Origin: Eriocheir sinensis
Taxonomy: Eukaryota; Arthropoda; Malacostraca; Decapoda; Varunidae
Assembly: GCF_024679095.1 (NCBI RefSeq)
Contig: NC_066529.1
Location: forward strand, 2,294,501-2,358,500
Length of the DNA: 64,000 nucleotides
Direction of reading: 5' to 3'
The translations under genes and the position numbers were made by a program. Each line of letters begins with the position of its first letter. Position 1 is the first letter of the stretch. Shown piece by piece: positions 1-12,720 of the stretch. The notes beneath the pieces are model-generated. The model had not been told where the DNA came from, did not search any database, and saw only the letters and a program-made list of their open reading frames with translations.

Positions 1-530
1 GTATTTTTTGCCTTCTTTATCTACTTCGTCTTAATTCTCCTCTTCATAATCATTTTCATTCCTTTATTTTCGTTTTCTTCATCTTCCTCTTCTTCGGCCT
101 CCTCTATCATTTTATTTTCCTCTTCCTTCTCCGTCTCCCTCCTCATCTCTCTATTTTTTTCTCAATGGCAAACACAATAAACCAAACTTCTTTTCTCATT
201 TCTTGCTCTTCTCCCAATCTTTTTTTCGCTTCAGTCACTTTCTCATTTTCTATCAAGGTCTCGAGTCATTTTTTTCTTTTTCGCTTCTCTCGTCTCCTCC
301 CCTCACCTAGCCTCCTCTCCTATCCTTTTCGCTCCTTTTCTCCTTCTTCCATACCAGTGGCCTTAGTCCTGGTGAACTCTCCCTTCCTGGTAATTCTCCC
401 TCCATCCCACCCTCTCCCCGCGCTCCTCCGCCTCCGCTCTCTCCTTCCTTCTGACGTAACCGGAGACTGTGCCCTCAGATTTTTACATTCCTCGGAAACC
501 TTCTGGAAAAGCCACACACATACACATAAA
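1..530. repeat. Pyrimidine-rich low-complexity DNA
   Basis: The plus strand is dominated by C and T, with scattered TCTTCC and CTCC words and no clean tandem unit. A 126-codon open frame here is Ser/Phe/Leu-rich from base composition and is not credible as a gene. Confidence 0.6.
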
Positions 531-1080
531 AAAAACATGGAATAAATTAAAAATGGAAGAGCAAAAATAAATGAAGAGGCGGTGAAGTTAAGAAGTAAAC
601 AGAAAAATGCCTAAAAAAGTCACAGAATAAATTAAAAATGGAAGAAAAGAAATAAAACAAGAGACAGTGAAGGAAAATTGCCGTGAGGGTAAAAAGTAAG
701 GAAAACGTGAAGCTAAGTTAGAAAAATGGGCTTCGTAAACTTTGAGAAATAAAACGAATGGAAATGAAATGAAGAGAAATCGTCCATATATTAAGTAACA
801 AGAAAAAATGCCGTGAAGTTATAAAAAAAATAGTAAAGAAAACATGAAGCTTAGTTAGAAAAAAAAATGGACTAGGTGAACTTTGAGAAATAAAACGAAT
901 GGAAATGAAATGAAGAGAAATCGTCCTAATATTAAATAACATAAAAAAATTGCCGTGAAGTTAAAAAGAACATAAAGAAAATGTGAAGCTAAGTTAGAAA
1001 AAAAATAGACTCGGTAAACTTAGAGAAATAAAATGAATGGATATGAAATGAAGAGAAATAACAAGCCTAATTAAGCAACC
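531..1080. repeat. Degenerate tandem array, unit about 138-141 bp
   Basis: The phrase TTTGAGAAATAAAACGAATG begins at 741 and again at 882, with a diverged version at 1020, giving periods of 141 and 138 bp. Each unit also carries TGCCGTGAAGTT and GTGAAGCTAAGTTAG-like words. A more decayed unit with AATAAATTAAAAATGGAAGA occurs twice at 540-650. A/G-rich on the plus strand; no coding content. Confidence 0.85.
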
Positions 1081-1292
1081 GAGAAAAGGTAGAGGGGCAG
1101 AAAAAATGAGACGTAGACAGGTGGCATTTTGTAAAAAGAAAAAAAAGAATTACAAGACTTTGAATAATTACGACAAGGTTAACAAAATAAATAAAGGAGT
1201 ATTTTTAGCAAGAGAGAAAAATTATGGTGGAGTGAATTTGCATTTTTGTGTAGGATGAAAAATAAAAAGTTTAGATAGTTTCCATTTGTCAC

Positions 1293-1690
<398 letters not shown>

Positions 1691-1719
1691 CCCTTGTGGC
1701 TTTCGGGTCTCCAAGACAC

Positions 1720-2620
1720 TCTATCCTCCTCCTCCTCTCTCGGGGCCGGCCGTGAATGGAGGAGGTGAGGAGGAAGAAGGTTTAGGAAAAAAGGGGGAGG
1801 GAAGGAAAAGAAAGAGGAAGCAATAGAGAAATATACGACGAGAAGATTGGAAAAGCAATTCGAGAAGAGAGGAAAAATTGGAAGGAAAGGAAAGAAGGAA
1901 GGAAGGGATGGAAGCTGGAGGGAACGAAAGAAAGAGGGAATGAATTAAAGACGAGAAAAGAGGAGAAATTGGAAGAAAACGATAGAAGATGGAAGGAACG
2001 ATAGAAATTAAAAAAAATAGAAAATGGAACACGAAAAGGTAGTTAGAGGATATCAAAGAAAATAAAGAGTATGGAGACGGCAAATAAGAACGTAGAAACT
2101 GGGGAATGTCTAATATATATAATAGAGGAAAGGGAAAGGGATGAACAGAAGGGATGGAAGGAGGAAGTAGAATAACATTTAGAATAGAGAAAAAGGGGAA
2201 TGAAAGGGAAAAGATAAATGGAGCAGGAAGAACCACATAAGGAAAAGCAATGATGAAAACGGAGGTGACAAAATATATTAAGACAAAAAAGGAGAAAAGA
2301 GGAAAAGAAATAAAAGAAAACAAATTGGTATTGGAGAGAGAGGGAAGGAAGGAGGGAGAAAGGGTATGAGAGAAAAGGAAGAAGGAAAAGGGCTGAAGGA
2401 AAGAAATGGCATGGAAGGGAGAGAGAATGAGTTAGGGAGAAAGGGAGGGAAAACAGGTAAATCTATGGAAAGTGTTTTCGTGTGACGAGAAAATTCACTC
2501 AATGGCAGGTGGTTAGTCTCAGCAAGAAGGGGAGAGAGGGAGAGTGGGGGGGAGAAGAGAGAGAGAGAGAGAGGGAAGAAGAGAAGGGGGTTAGATAGAG
2601 GAGAAAGGGGAAGAAAGGGA
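1720..2620. repeat. Purine-rich tract
   Basis: About 900 bp of GGAA/GAGA-rich plus strand. GAGGARAAATTGGAAG occurs at 1869 and 1960, suggesting a decayed ~91-bp duplication. The 200-codon minus-strand frame is Phe/Ser/Pro-rich from composition only. Confidence 0.7.
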
Positions 2621-2802
2621 GATTGTTTTCATGTTTCCCTCCTCTCTCTCCCTGTCTCCCTCCTCCCTCCTTTCTTCCTTTCCTCCATTCTTCCCTGCCA
2701 TGTCACGCTTTTCATCTCTCCAATACTCGACTTAACAAACATTGGAGATTTTTTTACTTTGTTGTCTGGATTCGTATATATTTTATCTTTTCCATTCTTG
2801 AC

Positions 2803-2927
<125 letters not shown>

Positions 2928-3370
2928 AAACACGTCAAGATTTTTTCCTTTCCTGAAACCGGTAACAAGAGAGAGAGAGAGAGCTGTATGTAGGAGAATA
3001 AACAGACTGGGCTTGTATGAATGAGATATTTGAAACAAACACAACACAACCTTTACCTTAAAACTACACGCCTCTCTCGCTGCCTCATATAAAACAAAAT
3101 ATTCACCTAAAAAAAATATATTAAGCGAAATTGCAATAAATAATAATGCTCTTTGCTTTTATTTTGTGTGAATGTTAACGCGGCCAGAAAACTATATGCA
3201 GTGAATGTCAAAATATCAGTGTGTATGTGATTGCATGAATGTATTATAATTTGTCATGAAAAAAATGAGCATAGCGTAATAAAATTTTTGATATTATACA
3301 GCCGCGTGACCGGAGCTAAAAAGTACATTTCCAATTTTTTTTCTCGCATTATATTATTGCATGTAATTAA

Positions 3371-3371
<1 letters not shown>

Positions 3372-3429
<58 letters not shown>
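3372..3429. repeat. (GT)n microsatellite, 58 bp
   Basis: Uninterrupted TG dinucleotides preceded by an AT-rich, otherwise non-repetitive stretch (3050-3370). Confidence 0.99.
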
Positions 3430-3431
<2 letters not shown>

Positions 3432-3479
3432 CTTCGTGTTACACCCGAATCTGCCAAAAATGTATGATTCTGTGATTTT

Positions 3480-3715
3480 ACTATTATCATTATTATTTTT
3501 ATTATTATTATATTGAGTATTATATTTTTCTATATTATTATTATTATTATTATTATTAGTAGTAGTAGTAGTAGTAGTAGTATCATCATTATTATAAGTC
3601 ATTAGTGATAGTTGTAGAAGTAGCAGTAGTAGTAGTAGTAGTAGTAGTTGTTGTAATATTAGTAGTAGGAGGAGTAGTAGTAATAGTAAGCTTAGTTGTT
3701 ATTGTTTTTGTAATA
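3480..3715. repeat. Interrupted ATT/TAG triplet block
   Basis: ATT repeats at about 3485-3555 change into TAG/GTA repeats (about 3556-3580 and 3625-3690). Triplet phase is partly retained, which produces spurious poly-Thr and poly-Asn frames. Confidence 0.9.
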
Positions 3716-3720
3716 ACAAC

Positions 3721-3845
3721 AACGTGACGTCACATCCGCCGCCTTGATCTGGCTTTCTGATTGGTTGCCGTCCTGAGTGTTTACACCAATTACCGTTCGC
3801 CTCACCCTTCCCGCCTAGGCTCGGCGAGGCGAACTGGAGCACGTC
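3721..3845. promoter_or_regulatory. Unique GC-rich island with CRE and CCAAT words
   Basis: Between a triplet block and a pyrimidine tract lies a non-repetitive island. It contains TGACGTCA (about 3724), an inverted CCAAT box in GATTGGTTGCC (about 3760) and GAGGCGAACTGG. No transcript evidence is visible, so this is only a candidate promoter or enhancer. Confidence 0.3.
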
Positions 3846-6380
3846 TCTATACTTCCTTCCTTCCTTCCTCTCTTCTCTCCTGCCTTCCTTCCTTTCTTCC
3901 TCCCTTCACTCCCATTCCTTTCTTTCTCCCGCCACTCCCAACCACCTTCCTTCCTTCCTTCCCTTCCTCCCTTCACTTCCTTCCGCCCTTCTTTTTTCCC
4001 CTCACTCCCATCCGCCTTCCTTCTTCCCTTTCCTCCCTCCTTCCTTCCTTCCGTTCTTTCTTCCTTCCAACCTCCTTTAATGTAGTCTTTATTATTACTT
4101 TTTTTTTCTTTTTCAATATTTTCCTCTCCACTTTCCTTTTTTTCCAATTTTCTCCTCCTAAACTTTTTTTCTTATTATTATCCTTCCCCTCTTCATCTTC
4201 CTCCTCTCTCTCTTTCTCTCTCCTCCTCTTTATTAATATTATGATCAAGGAAACTTTTAATTGTTTTTTCTCTTTATGAATATTAACTGGGATCGCCCAC
4301 ACCAAGATTATTTTTTCTCCTAAGTAATTTATATATTTACAGAACGGTTTTTTTCCCGTCAAACTGATTATATTTTTTTCCAACCCTCTCCCCTCCTTTT
4401 TTTTTCATTTTTACATATATTTTTAGTTATTGTACTTATTTCTTACCTCTCGCAAAAGTAAATCCTCTAGAGTTTCCATTTTTTACATTGACTTTCCCTT
4501 TATCATCCATTTTTCCCTGAGCCACCAAACCAATCTTCCTTACCTGACACTGACTTACTTTTACCTTGTTTTTTTTACCTGGAACTGCGCTTTTTGTCAC
4601 GCTTCTTGTCTTTTTTTTTTGTCTATTCAATCTCGTTTTCTTATATTTCGCAAAGTTTTTTTCTCATTTTCGTTTTGTTTTTATGTTTTTTTTTCTTTAT
4701 GTCAGGTGTATCGTCTTTTTTTATGTCTCCTTTCGCTCTATCTGTTTTGCTTTAGTTTTGTTTTGAAGGATTATTTTTTTTTCCCTTCCTGACGTCGCAG
4801 TTATCTTTCCTTCTCTTATTCCCATTTTCGTTAACCCCTTCTTTCTCTTTCCTCTAGTTATGTTTTGACTTTTTTTTTCTTCATTTTTGTCCCTTGTCTT
4901 CTTTAAAAATTCACCTTCCAAGTTGTGTTTTTCCTTTTTATTCACTTTTTTTTGTTGTTTTCAGTTTTTTTGGTGTGTGTTTTCTCACCCAGTCTCTTTA
5001 AACTTGCTCTCTGTCTCTCTCCTTTCTCTTCTCGTCTATTCACTTTCTCTCCCTCCTCTATTGTTTTCATCATAACTTCTTTCTTTTCTTCAATTTTGGC
5101 TTTAAAACATCACTTTCTATCTCTTCAATTCCTTCTTCATTCTTTCCTTTCTTCCTCCCTTTCTCTAACTCCTCTTCCCTTCTCTTATATCCTCTTCGCC
5201 TTTGATCAGCCTCTCCTTCCTTCTCATTCCCCTTTTCCAACTTCCTCCTCCTCCTCCTCTTCTTACTCCTTCACGTCTTCAATTTACCTCTCTATTTCGC
5301 TCTCCCTTCTCTTCCCTCTCTCTCGCATGTGTTTGTTTACCTCGCTTACTCCCCTCTTCACGCCGTCCTCAGCAGTTCCTCTCCCCTCCTTCCTTGTGAT
5401 TTCTCTTGTTTGCCTGATTTTCGTGTCCTGCCTTACTACTCTCTTCTCTCATCCTCTTATCCGTTTATTCGTCTCGTAATCTGTCTTTCTGTTTTTGCCT
5501 TTTTATTTTTATTTTTGGTGCCGGTTCTGCTTTTGTTGTTATTTTAGAGTGTGTTTTATTTCGCTTTCATTGTATACTTTAAATTTTTTCACCTTTTCTG
5601 TGGTTATTTTACTTTAATTTTCATCTCTCTCGTCACGTTGTTCTTTTTACTATGTGTTCTATCTTCTATTATCTTTTACATCTTTCTTCTTTCTCAATCT
5701 CACTCCCTTCTGTTTCCGTATCCTTGCTCCCCTTAACCTTTGGAATTGAAGTATTTATCTGAATTTTCACTTTGGCTATTCTTACCTAATATGATCCACC
5801 AGTATTTTATTTCTCCTCTTGTATAGCTCTATATGATATCTTTCTCCCCATCTAGTTTTTCCTCTTATTATTGTTCTTTATATATTGTCCCCCTTTACTT
5901 TTTATTATCCCATTTCAGTCCTTTATAATATTTTTCTTTCCACCTTGTTTTTTCCTCTTTTTGTTTCTATATTCAGTACTTATTTTCTTCCTTACCTTCC
6001 TGTTCACCTTGTTCCCTCTTACCTGTCTGATCCCTTTCTCCCTTCTCCTCACTTTCCATTTCTTTATCCTCGCTTCTCTCCCTCTCTTTCCCTTCTCCGT
6101 TCTCCTTTAAACCCCACCTCTGCTAACCCTTCTGTCCACCTTGCTCATCCCTTCTCCTTTACCTCCCTCCGTTTACCTCTTCTCTCCTACTTCTCCCTCC
6201 TCTCTCTCCCTCTCTCTCCCTCCTCATCCCTTCTGCGTCCTTCATATCTCCTTGGGATTAGCCGCTTCGCCTTTTGTTTACTTCTCACCCTCCTCCTCCT
6301 CCTCCTCCGGCGCCTCCTCCTTCTCCTCTTCTTCCTCCTCCTCCACCTGCCCAGAAGAGGATGTGACCGTTCCACTATAA
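3846..6380. repeat. 2.5-kb polypyrimidine tract
   Basis: The plus strand is overwhelmingly C/T. It is rich in TTCC tetramers at 3855-4080, T-rich at 4080-5100 and TCC/CTC-rich after 5100. Long open frames such as 5885-6394 are Leu/Ser/Phe-rich and reflect the missing purines. No exon could be defended here. Confidence 0.85.
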
Positions 6381-6432
6381 TCGACTCTTGTTAATCTTTA
6401 TTTTCTTTACGTCAGAGGGTGGTGGCCAGTTC

Positions 6433-6571
<139 letters not shown>

Positions 6572-6892
6572 CTCGTTCTCTCCATTTACACGTTTTATAC
6601 ATTTCGTGAACCAACATTTTTGAATTTCCAGTGTTTTGTATTTTGTTTCGTCTGTGTTTCTGCTTTCTTTCTCTTTTCCTACTATTTCGCACTACTTTTA
6701 CTACTACTACTACTACTACTACTACTACCACTGCTACCATTTCCATTACGTATTCAAACCAGGAATCGATTTTTTTTCACGCATTTTCACACATTCCATC
6801 GCGTTTGAAATTAAAATAAACAACAAAAAAAAGAAAAAAAAAGAATGCATGCAATCTACGGGCGCTCATTTCATATTTTTTCCCCCATCAGA

Positions 6893-6894
<2 letters not shown>

Positions 6895-6964
<70 letters not shown>
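6895..6964. repeat. (CA)n microsatellite, 70 bp
   Basis: Uninterrupted AC dinucleotides. A degenerate TGTA/TGTG run on the same strand follows at about 7054-7110. Confidence 0.99.
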
Positions 6965-6974
<10 letters not shown>

Positions 6975-7483
6975 TACGGCCGCCTATTTATCCACCGTGC
7001 ATTTGTTAACTTTTTTTCCCCTCTTGATGTGCGTTCCCCCTTGATGAGAACATTCGTATGTGTGTGTATGTATGTATGTATGTGTGTGGGGAGGGAGGCG
7101 TGTATGTGTGTGTTGGGGGGTGGTGATCATTTAGTTTTTGTTTTTTTTTCTTTTTATCGTGGTGCATCGCTCAAGCTGTCCATACTTTTACGGGATTCGA
7201 ACGAGGGGTATGAAATGACACTGATACTTTCGCTCGACTAATGAATGAGGGAGCGGTGTGAATTGTTAAATATACAGAGCGAACGAGGGAGAGAGAGGGA
7301 GAGGGATAGAGAGACTGGCAGACGAAGTGATACTGGGAATTACACTTTTGCAGGTAATGGGAAAGTAAACAAATAATTCCGTAATAGAATTTCCCAACTC
7401 CGGGCAACGCGAGGAACGAAGAAAATGAGATGCGGGTGAAGTAATGAGAATGGGAAATAATATGACCTTTGTTGTAGATGAAA

Positions 7484-7790
7484 GAAGAGGAGGAGGAGAA
7501 GGAGGGGTGAGGAGAAGGAGGAGGAGGAGGAGGAGGAGGAGGAGGAGGAGGAAAAGGAAGAAGAAGAAAAAGAGAACGAGGAGGTGGAGGACAAGGAGAA
7601 AAGTAGGAGGAGGAAGAAGGTTCGGAGTTACATTGATGGAGAGAGTAATTAAAGGAGGTTAGGGATCAGGTTAGTGTGACCTTGGAAAGAGGATAGGCGA
7701 AAAAGGAAGGGAAGAGAGTTGGAGGAGGAGGAGGAGGAGGAGGAGGAGGAGGAGGAGGAGAAGGAGCAGGAGGAGGAGGAAAAGAGGGGG
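7484..7790. repeat. Two (GGA)n triplet blocks
   Basis: GGA-rich runs at about 7487-7560 and 7720-7780 flank a short less repetitive purine stretch. The Arg/Lys-rich and Pro-rich frames are translations of the triplets. Confidence 0.93.
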
Positions 7791-7849
7791 AAAGGGCTCT
7801 GATCGTGATTACATTTCCATACTTTCCCAACGTAGTTTTTCGTCTCCTG

Positions 7850-8300
7850 CCCTTCATCTTTTTTTTCTTTTACTTTTTTTCTTCAGATCAACATTTTTTT
7901 TTTTTTCGACCTTTCTGTCATTCCTTAACCATATTTTTTTTTTACTTCCGCTTTTGTTCCAATTTCATTTCTCATTTTCTTTTATATTGTCTTTTTCTTT
8001 TTTTCTTTTTCTACGATTCAAACTTTTCGTATTTTATCCCTTTTTGTGTTTTTTATTTTATTTTTGTTTGGTTGTGATTATTTATTTTTGTTTTGTTTAT
8101 ATTCATTGGTTTATATTCGTCCTTTTACATTCTTTTTTTTTTTTTGTCTTCTGTTTTTCTACGACTCAAACTTTTCCTATTTATCTTTTTTGTGCTTTGT
8201 TTTTTGCTTTTGTTTATTTATCTTTGTTTTTGTTTTGTTTACTTGGTTTACATTCATCCTCATTTACTTTTTGCATTCCTTTTCTGTCACCACATTTTTC
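7850..8300. repeat. T-rich DNA with a diverged 148-bp tandem duplication
   Basis: CTACGATTCAAACTTTTCGT at 8011 recurs as CTACGACTCAAACTTTTCCT at 8159. The following TTTTTGTGTTTTTTATTTTA-like and TTTGTTTTGTTTA words repeat in the same order. Phe-rich open frames here are compositional. Confidence 0.8.
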
Positions 8301-8604
8301 GTATATTCACAAGTCAGAAATTCCCTTTTATTTAGTGTTGCAATATATTTTTTCAGCTCTTATTTTGCATTTCACTTTTTTCCCAGTTTCATTTTTTTTA
8401 CTGACTGTTCAGCATTTCCAGCATAAAGTAGCAGAACTAACCTTTTGAATAAACAACAAAAGAACACGAAATTTATATTCAGCTGACGACTACAAACCAT
8501 TTCTTTTCTTTATATTCTATGGTCGCGTCTTATCGAGAAAATAAAAGAGAGAATAGATAGAGGAAGCCTTTGAAGCTTGTGATCGCCATGTGGGTCTCTG
8601 CGTG

Positions 8605-8773
8605 GTCTTACGAAACGAGAGAGCGAGAGAGAGAGATAGAGATAGATCGAGAAAGAGAGAGAGAGAGGGAGAGAGAGAGAGATAGAGAGGGAGAGGGATA
8701 GAGTGTGAGAGGGAGAAGGTTAGAGAGGGAGAGGGTTAGAGAGGGAGTAGGAGAGGTAGAGGAAGAGGAAGAT

Positions 8774-8807
<34 letters not shown>

Positions 8808-8840
8808 GAAAAAAAGAAGAAGAGAGAGAGAGAAGGAAAG
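8605..8840. repeat. GA-rich and GAA-rich low-complexity block
   Basis: Interrupted GAGA (8610-8700), GGGAGAGGGTTAGA units repeated two or three times (about 8700-8755), then GAAGAA (8760-8840). Confidence 0.9.
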
Positions 8841-9420
8841 ATCCGGAGCTAAGAAGTTAAGCGGTTTATAGCTACTCTAAGATCGGCCAAGTTCGCGCTA
8901 AGTCGCCTGACCGTCAGATGGCGTTATCGTGTCTTGGAGGAGAAATCTTCCATAAGCGATTAAATGACTGTCGCGGGGGAACAAAATCTCATGAAGGTGA
9001 ATTTATCGAACAGGAGCAGAGAACGTTTCTTTTTCAGCTTTAATATTTTGTCGTAAAAGAAGAGGAACAAAAGAAAGGGATGATGGTGTTGATGAAATAG
9101 TTGTTGACTATGAGGAGAGGAAAAATACCAATGAACCCCAAGAAAGTTGTTATTTTAGGAAGGAAGGAAAATGAGAGGAAAAGAGAAAGGGTAGAAAGGA
9201 ACGCTATAAAAAAGACGAAATGGTTAATGATGTTGATGATTTAGTTGTCGAAAAAGAAGACATAAAAAACAACAATGAACCCAAAGAAAGCTGTTATTCG
9301 AAAGTCAAGTGAAGAGAAGCGAAAGGAGTAAAGAAAGAAAGGAAGTGAAGAAGCTCGTGGATCCCTCTGAGTTTGGTCTAGAAAAACAAAGGCCTCCGTC
9401 AGACTCAATCACAGGCTTTC
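8841..9420. repeat. Short unique stretch, then a diverged 143-bp tandem duplication
   Basis: 8841-9000 is non-repetitive. After it, ATGAACCCCAAGAAAG at 9131 recurs as ATGAACCCAAAGAAAG at 9274, with matching upstream TTGATGA...TTAGTTGT and downstream TGTTATT words. Confidence 0.7.
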
Positions 9421-9594
9421 AACATACCTAACACAATAGCCGAGACTCCGAGAAGCCGAGCGGACGAGGAGGACTCAGATATAAAGGTGAAGGCAATCGA
9501 ATCACCTGTGTAGCGTGTTGGGAAGAAATACTACGAGCGATACGATACACGATCATAGCGGTAGACCAACACAGATTCAGACGTAGGGACAAAG

Positions 9595-9830
9595 AGAGAG
9601 AGAAAATGGGTTGATAGATAAGTAGGTAGGAAGGGAGACTCGTAAACACATATATAAGGTCCCACATACATACATACACAGAAATATACACAGAGATGAA
9701 TGAGTAGGTAGATAGGGAAGTAGAAAGACTCATACATACATACATACGGTCATACATATATACACACGTAGCATCAATACACACGTAGGTACACACAGAA
9801 AGATAAATGGGAGAGTAGTTAGGTACGGAT
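9595..9830. repeat. Degenerate GTAG/CATA tetranucleotide region
   Basis: GATAGATAAGTAGGTAGG, CATACATACATACACAG and GTAGGTAGATAGGGAAG words alternate, with an apparent ~80-bp second-order repeat. The Cys/Tyr-rich minus-strand frame is compositional. From 9831 to 10130 I see only AT-rich DNA. Confidence 0.75.
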
Positions 9831-10195
9831 CCCTCTCATTTATACTTCCATACCGCCACACGAACACACACAGAACGGTATATCAATATTAGCTCGGTAG
9901 ATACGTTAAACAGCAAATATTTACTTTTTTTTATAGTAGGTAGGTTAGATGAAGCGGAGATATATAGTCGACCGAATCTTTCACTTTATTGTATATTTTT
10001 TTGTTGTTTCATTTTTACGCTTTTTTTTATATTTTAAAGTGATAGGATAAAGAGACAAGTAGGTGAATATTTACATAGATACAAAGATTAATATATAGAT
10101 ATGCGAACTAAGTATAAAAGTGAATTGGTAGAAAGGTGTATCTTTCCTTCTACCTCTATACTACTTCTTTTAAGCCCCTTTTCTTACTGTTTCTC

Positions 10196-10500
10196 ACATT
10201 TTTTCCTCTTCATTCACCCCTTTTTCCTACTTTTCCTAACTTTTTTTCCTTTTTATCTTCCCTTTTTCCTACTTTTCCTATTTTTTCCCTTTTTATTCAC
10301 CCTTTTTCCTACTTTTCCTAACATTATTTCCTTTTTATTCATATTCACCCTTTTTCCTACTCTTCCTAACTTTTTGACATTATTATTCACCCTTTTTCCT
10401 ACTTTTTTTAACATTATTTACATTTTTAGTCTCCCTTTTACTTACTCTGTCCTAGTTTCCCTACGTTCTTTTCTACTTTCCCTAATATTATTTTCCCAAA
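10196..10500. repeat. Tandem array, unit about 42 bp
   Basis: CCTTTTTCCTACTTTTCCTA recurs at about 10217, 10260, 10300, 10347 and 10390, each followed by ACATTATTT or similar and a TTCAC lead-in. The same motif forms a second array at 11063-11460. Confidence 0.9.
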
Positions 10501-10549
10501 CGACGCAAAACTTCGTAACACCTCCCATCCCCTCCTTCCCTGCCTTCCT

Positions 10550-10660
10550 TCCCCTCAGTCCGGCCGGGCAACAGCTCACGTGGCCTACATGCGGCGTAAT
10601 TAAAGGCCAGGTGAGGGCGGGAGACGGCACCACCTGACGCCACGCCCCTCCAGGGAAGCT
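10550..10660. promoter_or_regulatory. GC-rich unique island with E-box-like words
   Basis: Non-repetitive DNA with CAGCTC, CACGTGG, CAGGTG and CACCTG close together and a TAATTA core. It could be a short regulatory element; nothing in the sequence ties it to a gene. Confidence 0.2.
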
Positions 10661-10669
10661 AATGACGAG

Positions 10670-10670
<1 letters not shown>

Positions 10671-10726
<56 letters not shown>

Positions 10727-10727
10727 C
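10671..10727. repeat. (CA)n microsatellite
   Basis: AC dinucleotides with one CG interruption near 10719. It separates the two arrays of the 42-bp motif. Confidence 0.98.
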
Positions 10728-11062
10728 CTTCTTACAACTGCATATCTTCCGTTTAATGACACTAGTTTAAAAAGGAAGTTTCAGGACGCTTTTGAAACCT
10801 TATTTGGAGTATTCTTTGTTATATTCCACAATTTTCGTTATAAAAGCAACACGTATCAGATATTTCAATTCCAGATAAATATGACGACCTTTGTCTGCCT
10901 CTTTATGCCGCACAAAGAGAAAAATTGAATACAGGTGAGGCACAATGATTACCTGAGGAAGTACAAGGAATACAATAGGAGTTAAAGGTGAGGGTACATA
11001 TACCAGTGAAAACCTTACAACGAGCCCTAACGTGGTAACACAGGAAGGAAAAAATATTAACC

Positions 11063-11460
11063 TTTTCATTCATCCTTTTTTTACTTTTCCTAACATATTT
11101 TTACATTTTTCGACAATTTTTCCTTCTTTCCCCAACATTTTTTCATTTTCATTGACTTTTCCTACTTTTCCTAACATTCTTTTACTTTTTTCGCCCTTTT
11201 TCCTTCTTTTCCTAACATTTTTACCTTTTCATTGACCTTTTTCCTACTTTTCCTAACATTCTTTTACTTTTTTCGCCCTTTTTCCTTCTTTTCCTAACAT
11301 TTTTACCTTTTCATTGACCTTTTTCCTACTTTTCCTAACATTCTTTTACTTTTTTCGCCCTTTTTCCTTCTTTTCCTAACATTTTTACCTCTATATTCAC
11401 CCTTTTCCTAATTTTCCTAACAATTTTTACCATATTATTCACATTTTTTCCTACTTACCC
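11063..11460. repeat. Tandem array with an exact 82-bp period
   Basis: CGCCCTTTTTCCTTCTTTTC begins at 11192, 11274 and 11356, spaced 82 bp each time, with near-identical sequence between. The 82-bp unit is a dimer of the ~41-bp motif seen at 10196-10500: one half reads CGCCC...CCTTC, the other GACC...CCTAC. Edges decay into monomers. Confidence 0.95.
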
Positions 11461-11692
11461 TAACACAACATCAGTATTTTCTTATTTATTGATTTATCTT
11501 GGAGTAGTTGGAAGTGATGACAATATAGATCCTTTGATGAACTTAGGTATCATAGTATCAGGGTAGAGGTTATGGAATTGTGACTGTGCTTGGTTTGGTG
11601 GGAAATTTAAACAGATTGAGTCATAAAGAAATTATTGCGTTCATTGATATTTTATTCACAGTTGATATGCTTGTGTTAGTTCATGGATACGA

Positions 11693-11808
<116 letters not shown>

Positions 11809-11889
11809 TCACGTGGACACTGAAAGACTGGCAATAACAATTCTCATCGAGACTCTTGCAAACAAACGAGGAAATGGGACACACAGGCA

Positions 11890-11892
<3 letters not shown>

Positions 11893-11957
<65 letters not shown>
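11893..11957. repeat. (CA)n microsatellite
   Basis: AC dinucleotides with a CG interruption near the 3' end. Only 86 bp after the preceding CT run. Confidence 0.99.
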
Positions 11958-11959
<2 letters not shown>

Positions 11960-12017
11960 GACACGTACACAATTTAAGGTAACATGAGACGGCTTGTGCA
12001 TTGACTGGTCAAGGCGA

Positions 12018-12018
<1 letters not shown>

Positions 12019-12112
<94 letters not shown>
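12019..12112. repeat. (CA)n microsatellite, 94 bp
   Basis: Uninterrupted AC dinucleotides, the longest CA run in the window and the third long microsatellite within about 420 bp. Confidence 0.99.
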
Positions 12113-12114
<2 letters not shown>

Positions 12115-12720
12115 AAAAGAAAGAAAACGAGACCGAAGAAATCCATTAAATAAAAGAAAAAAAACACTGTAAAGCGAAACGGCATCACGGAAACGGATAG
12201 AGAACAACGGAAAGACGAAAAATAAGCTAGAGAAGAAAAACGCAAATTAAATAAGAAGAAAGGAATGAGGAAAAGAAGGCACGTGAGGGGGAAATTAGAT
12301 AAAGATGGAGGAGCATAGTGATGAGAGAGAGAGAGAGAGAGAGAGAGGTAGACAGAGACAGAGACAGAGAGGTCAGAAAGCAAGGAGTGGAAAGAGAAGA
12401 GGAAGAGAGAGAAGACAAGCCAATTCTCAAGGATATTCATGGTGGCAGGGAGGCGGCCAATCAGAGAACCCCGTGGCCATTCTTAACCTTGATTGGCTAA
12501 TTCCTTCCGCAGTCGGGGGAAGGAGGAAGGGAGAGGAGAGACAAGTGAAGAGGGAAGGGCGTGGAAGGAGGGAGGGCAGCTGACTAGAGATGTAGAGAGG
12601 AGGGACGGAAGGGAGAATGACAGGGAAGCGACGTGAGGGGCGAGCAAGACAAAAGGAGTGTGAGCGAAATGGTTACGGAGTGATGGAAGGGAAGCAATAC
12701 AAAAGGAAATACAGGCGGTG
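12113..12720. repeat. Purine-rich DNA containing a CCAAT-box pair
   Basis: The plus strand is A/G-rich with a (GA)n at 12325-12347. Inside it, 12425-12510 is less biased and carries GGCCAATCAGAG (about 12456) and the inverted form GATTGGCTAA (about 12490). Two divergent NF-Y-type words about 35 bp apart could be regulatory. Confidence 0.45.

Noticed and set aside
8845..8880. 5S rRNA-like word GAAGTTAAGCGG
   Set aside because: Only about ten bases resemble the internal 5S promoter; the flanks do not match.
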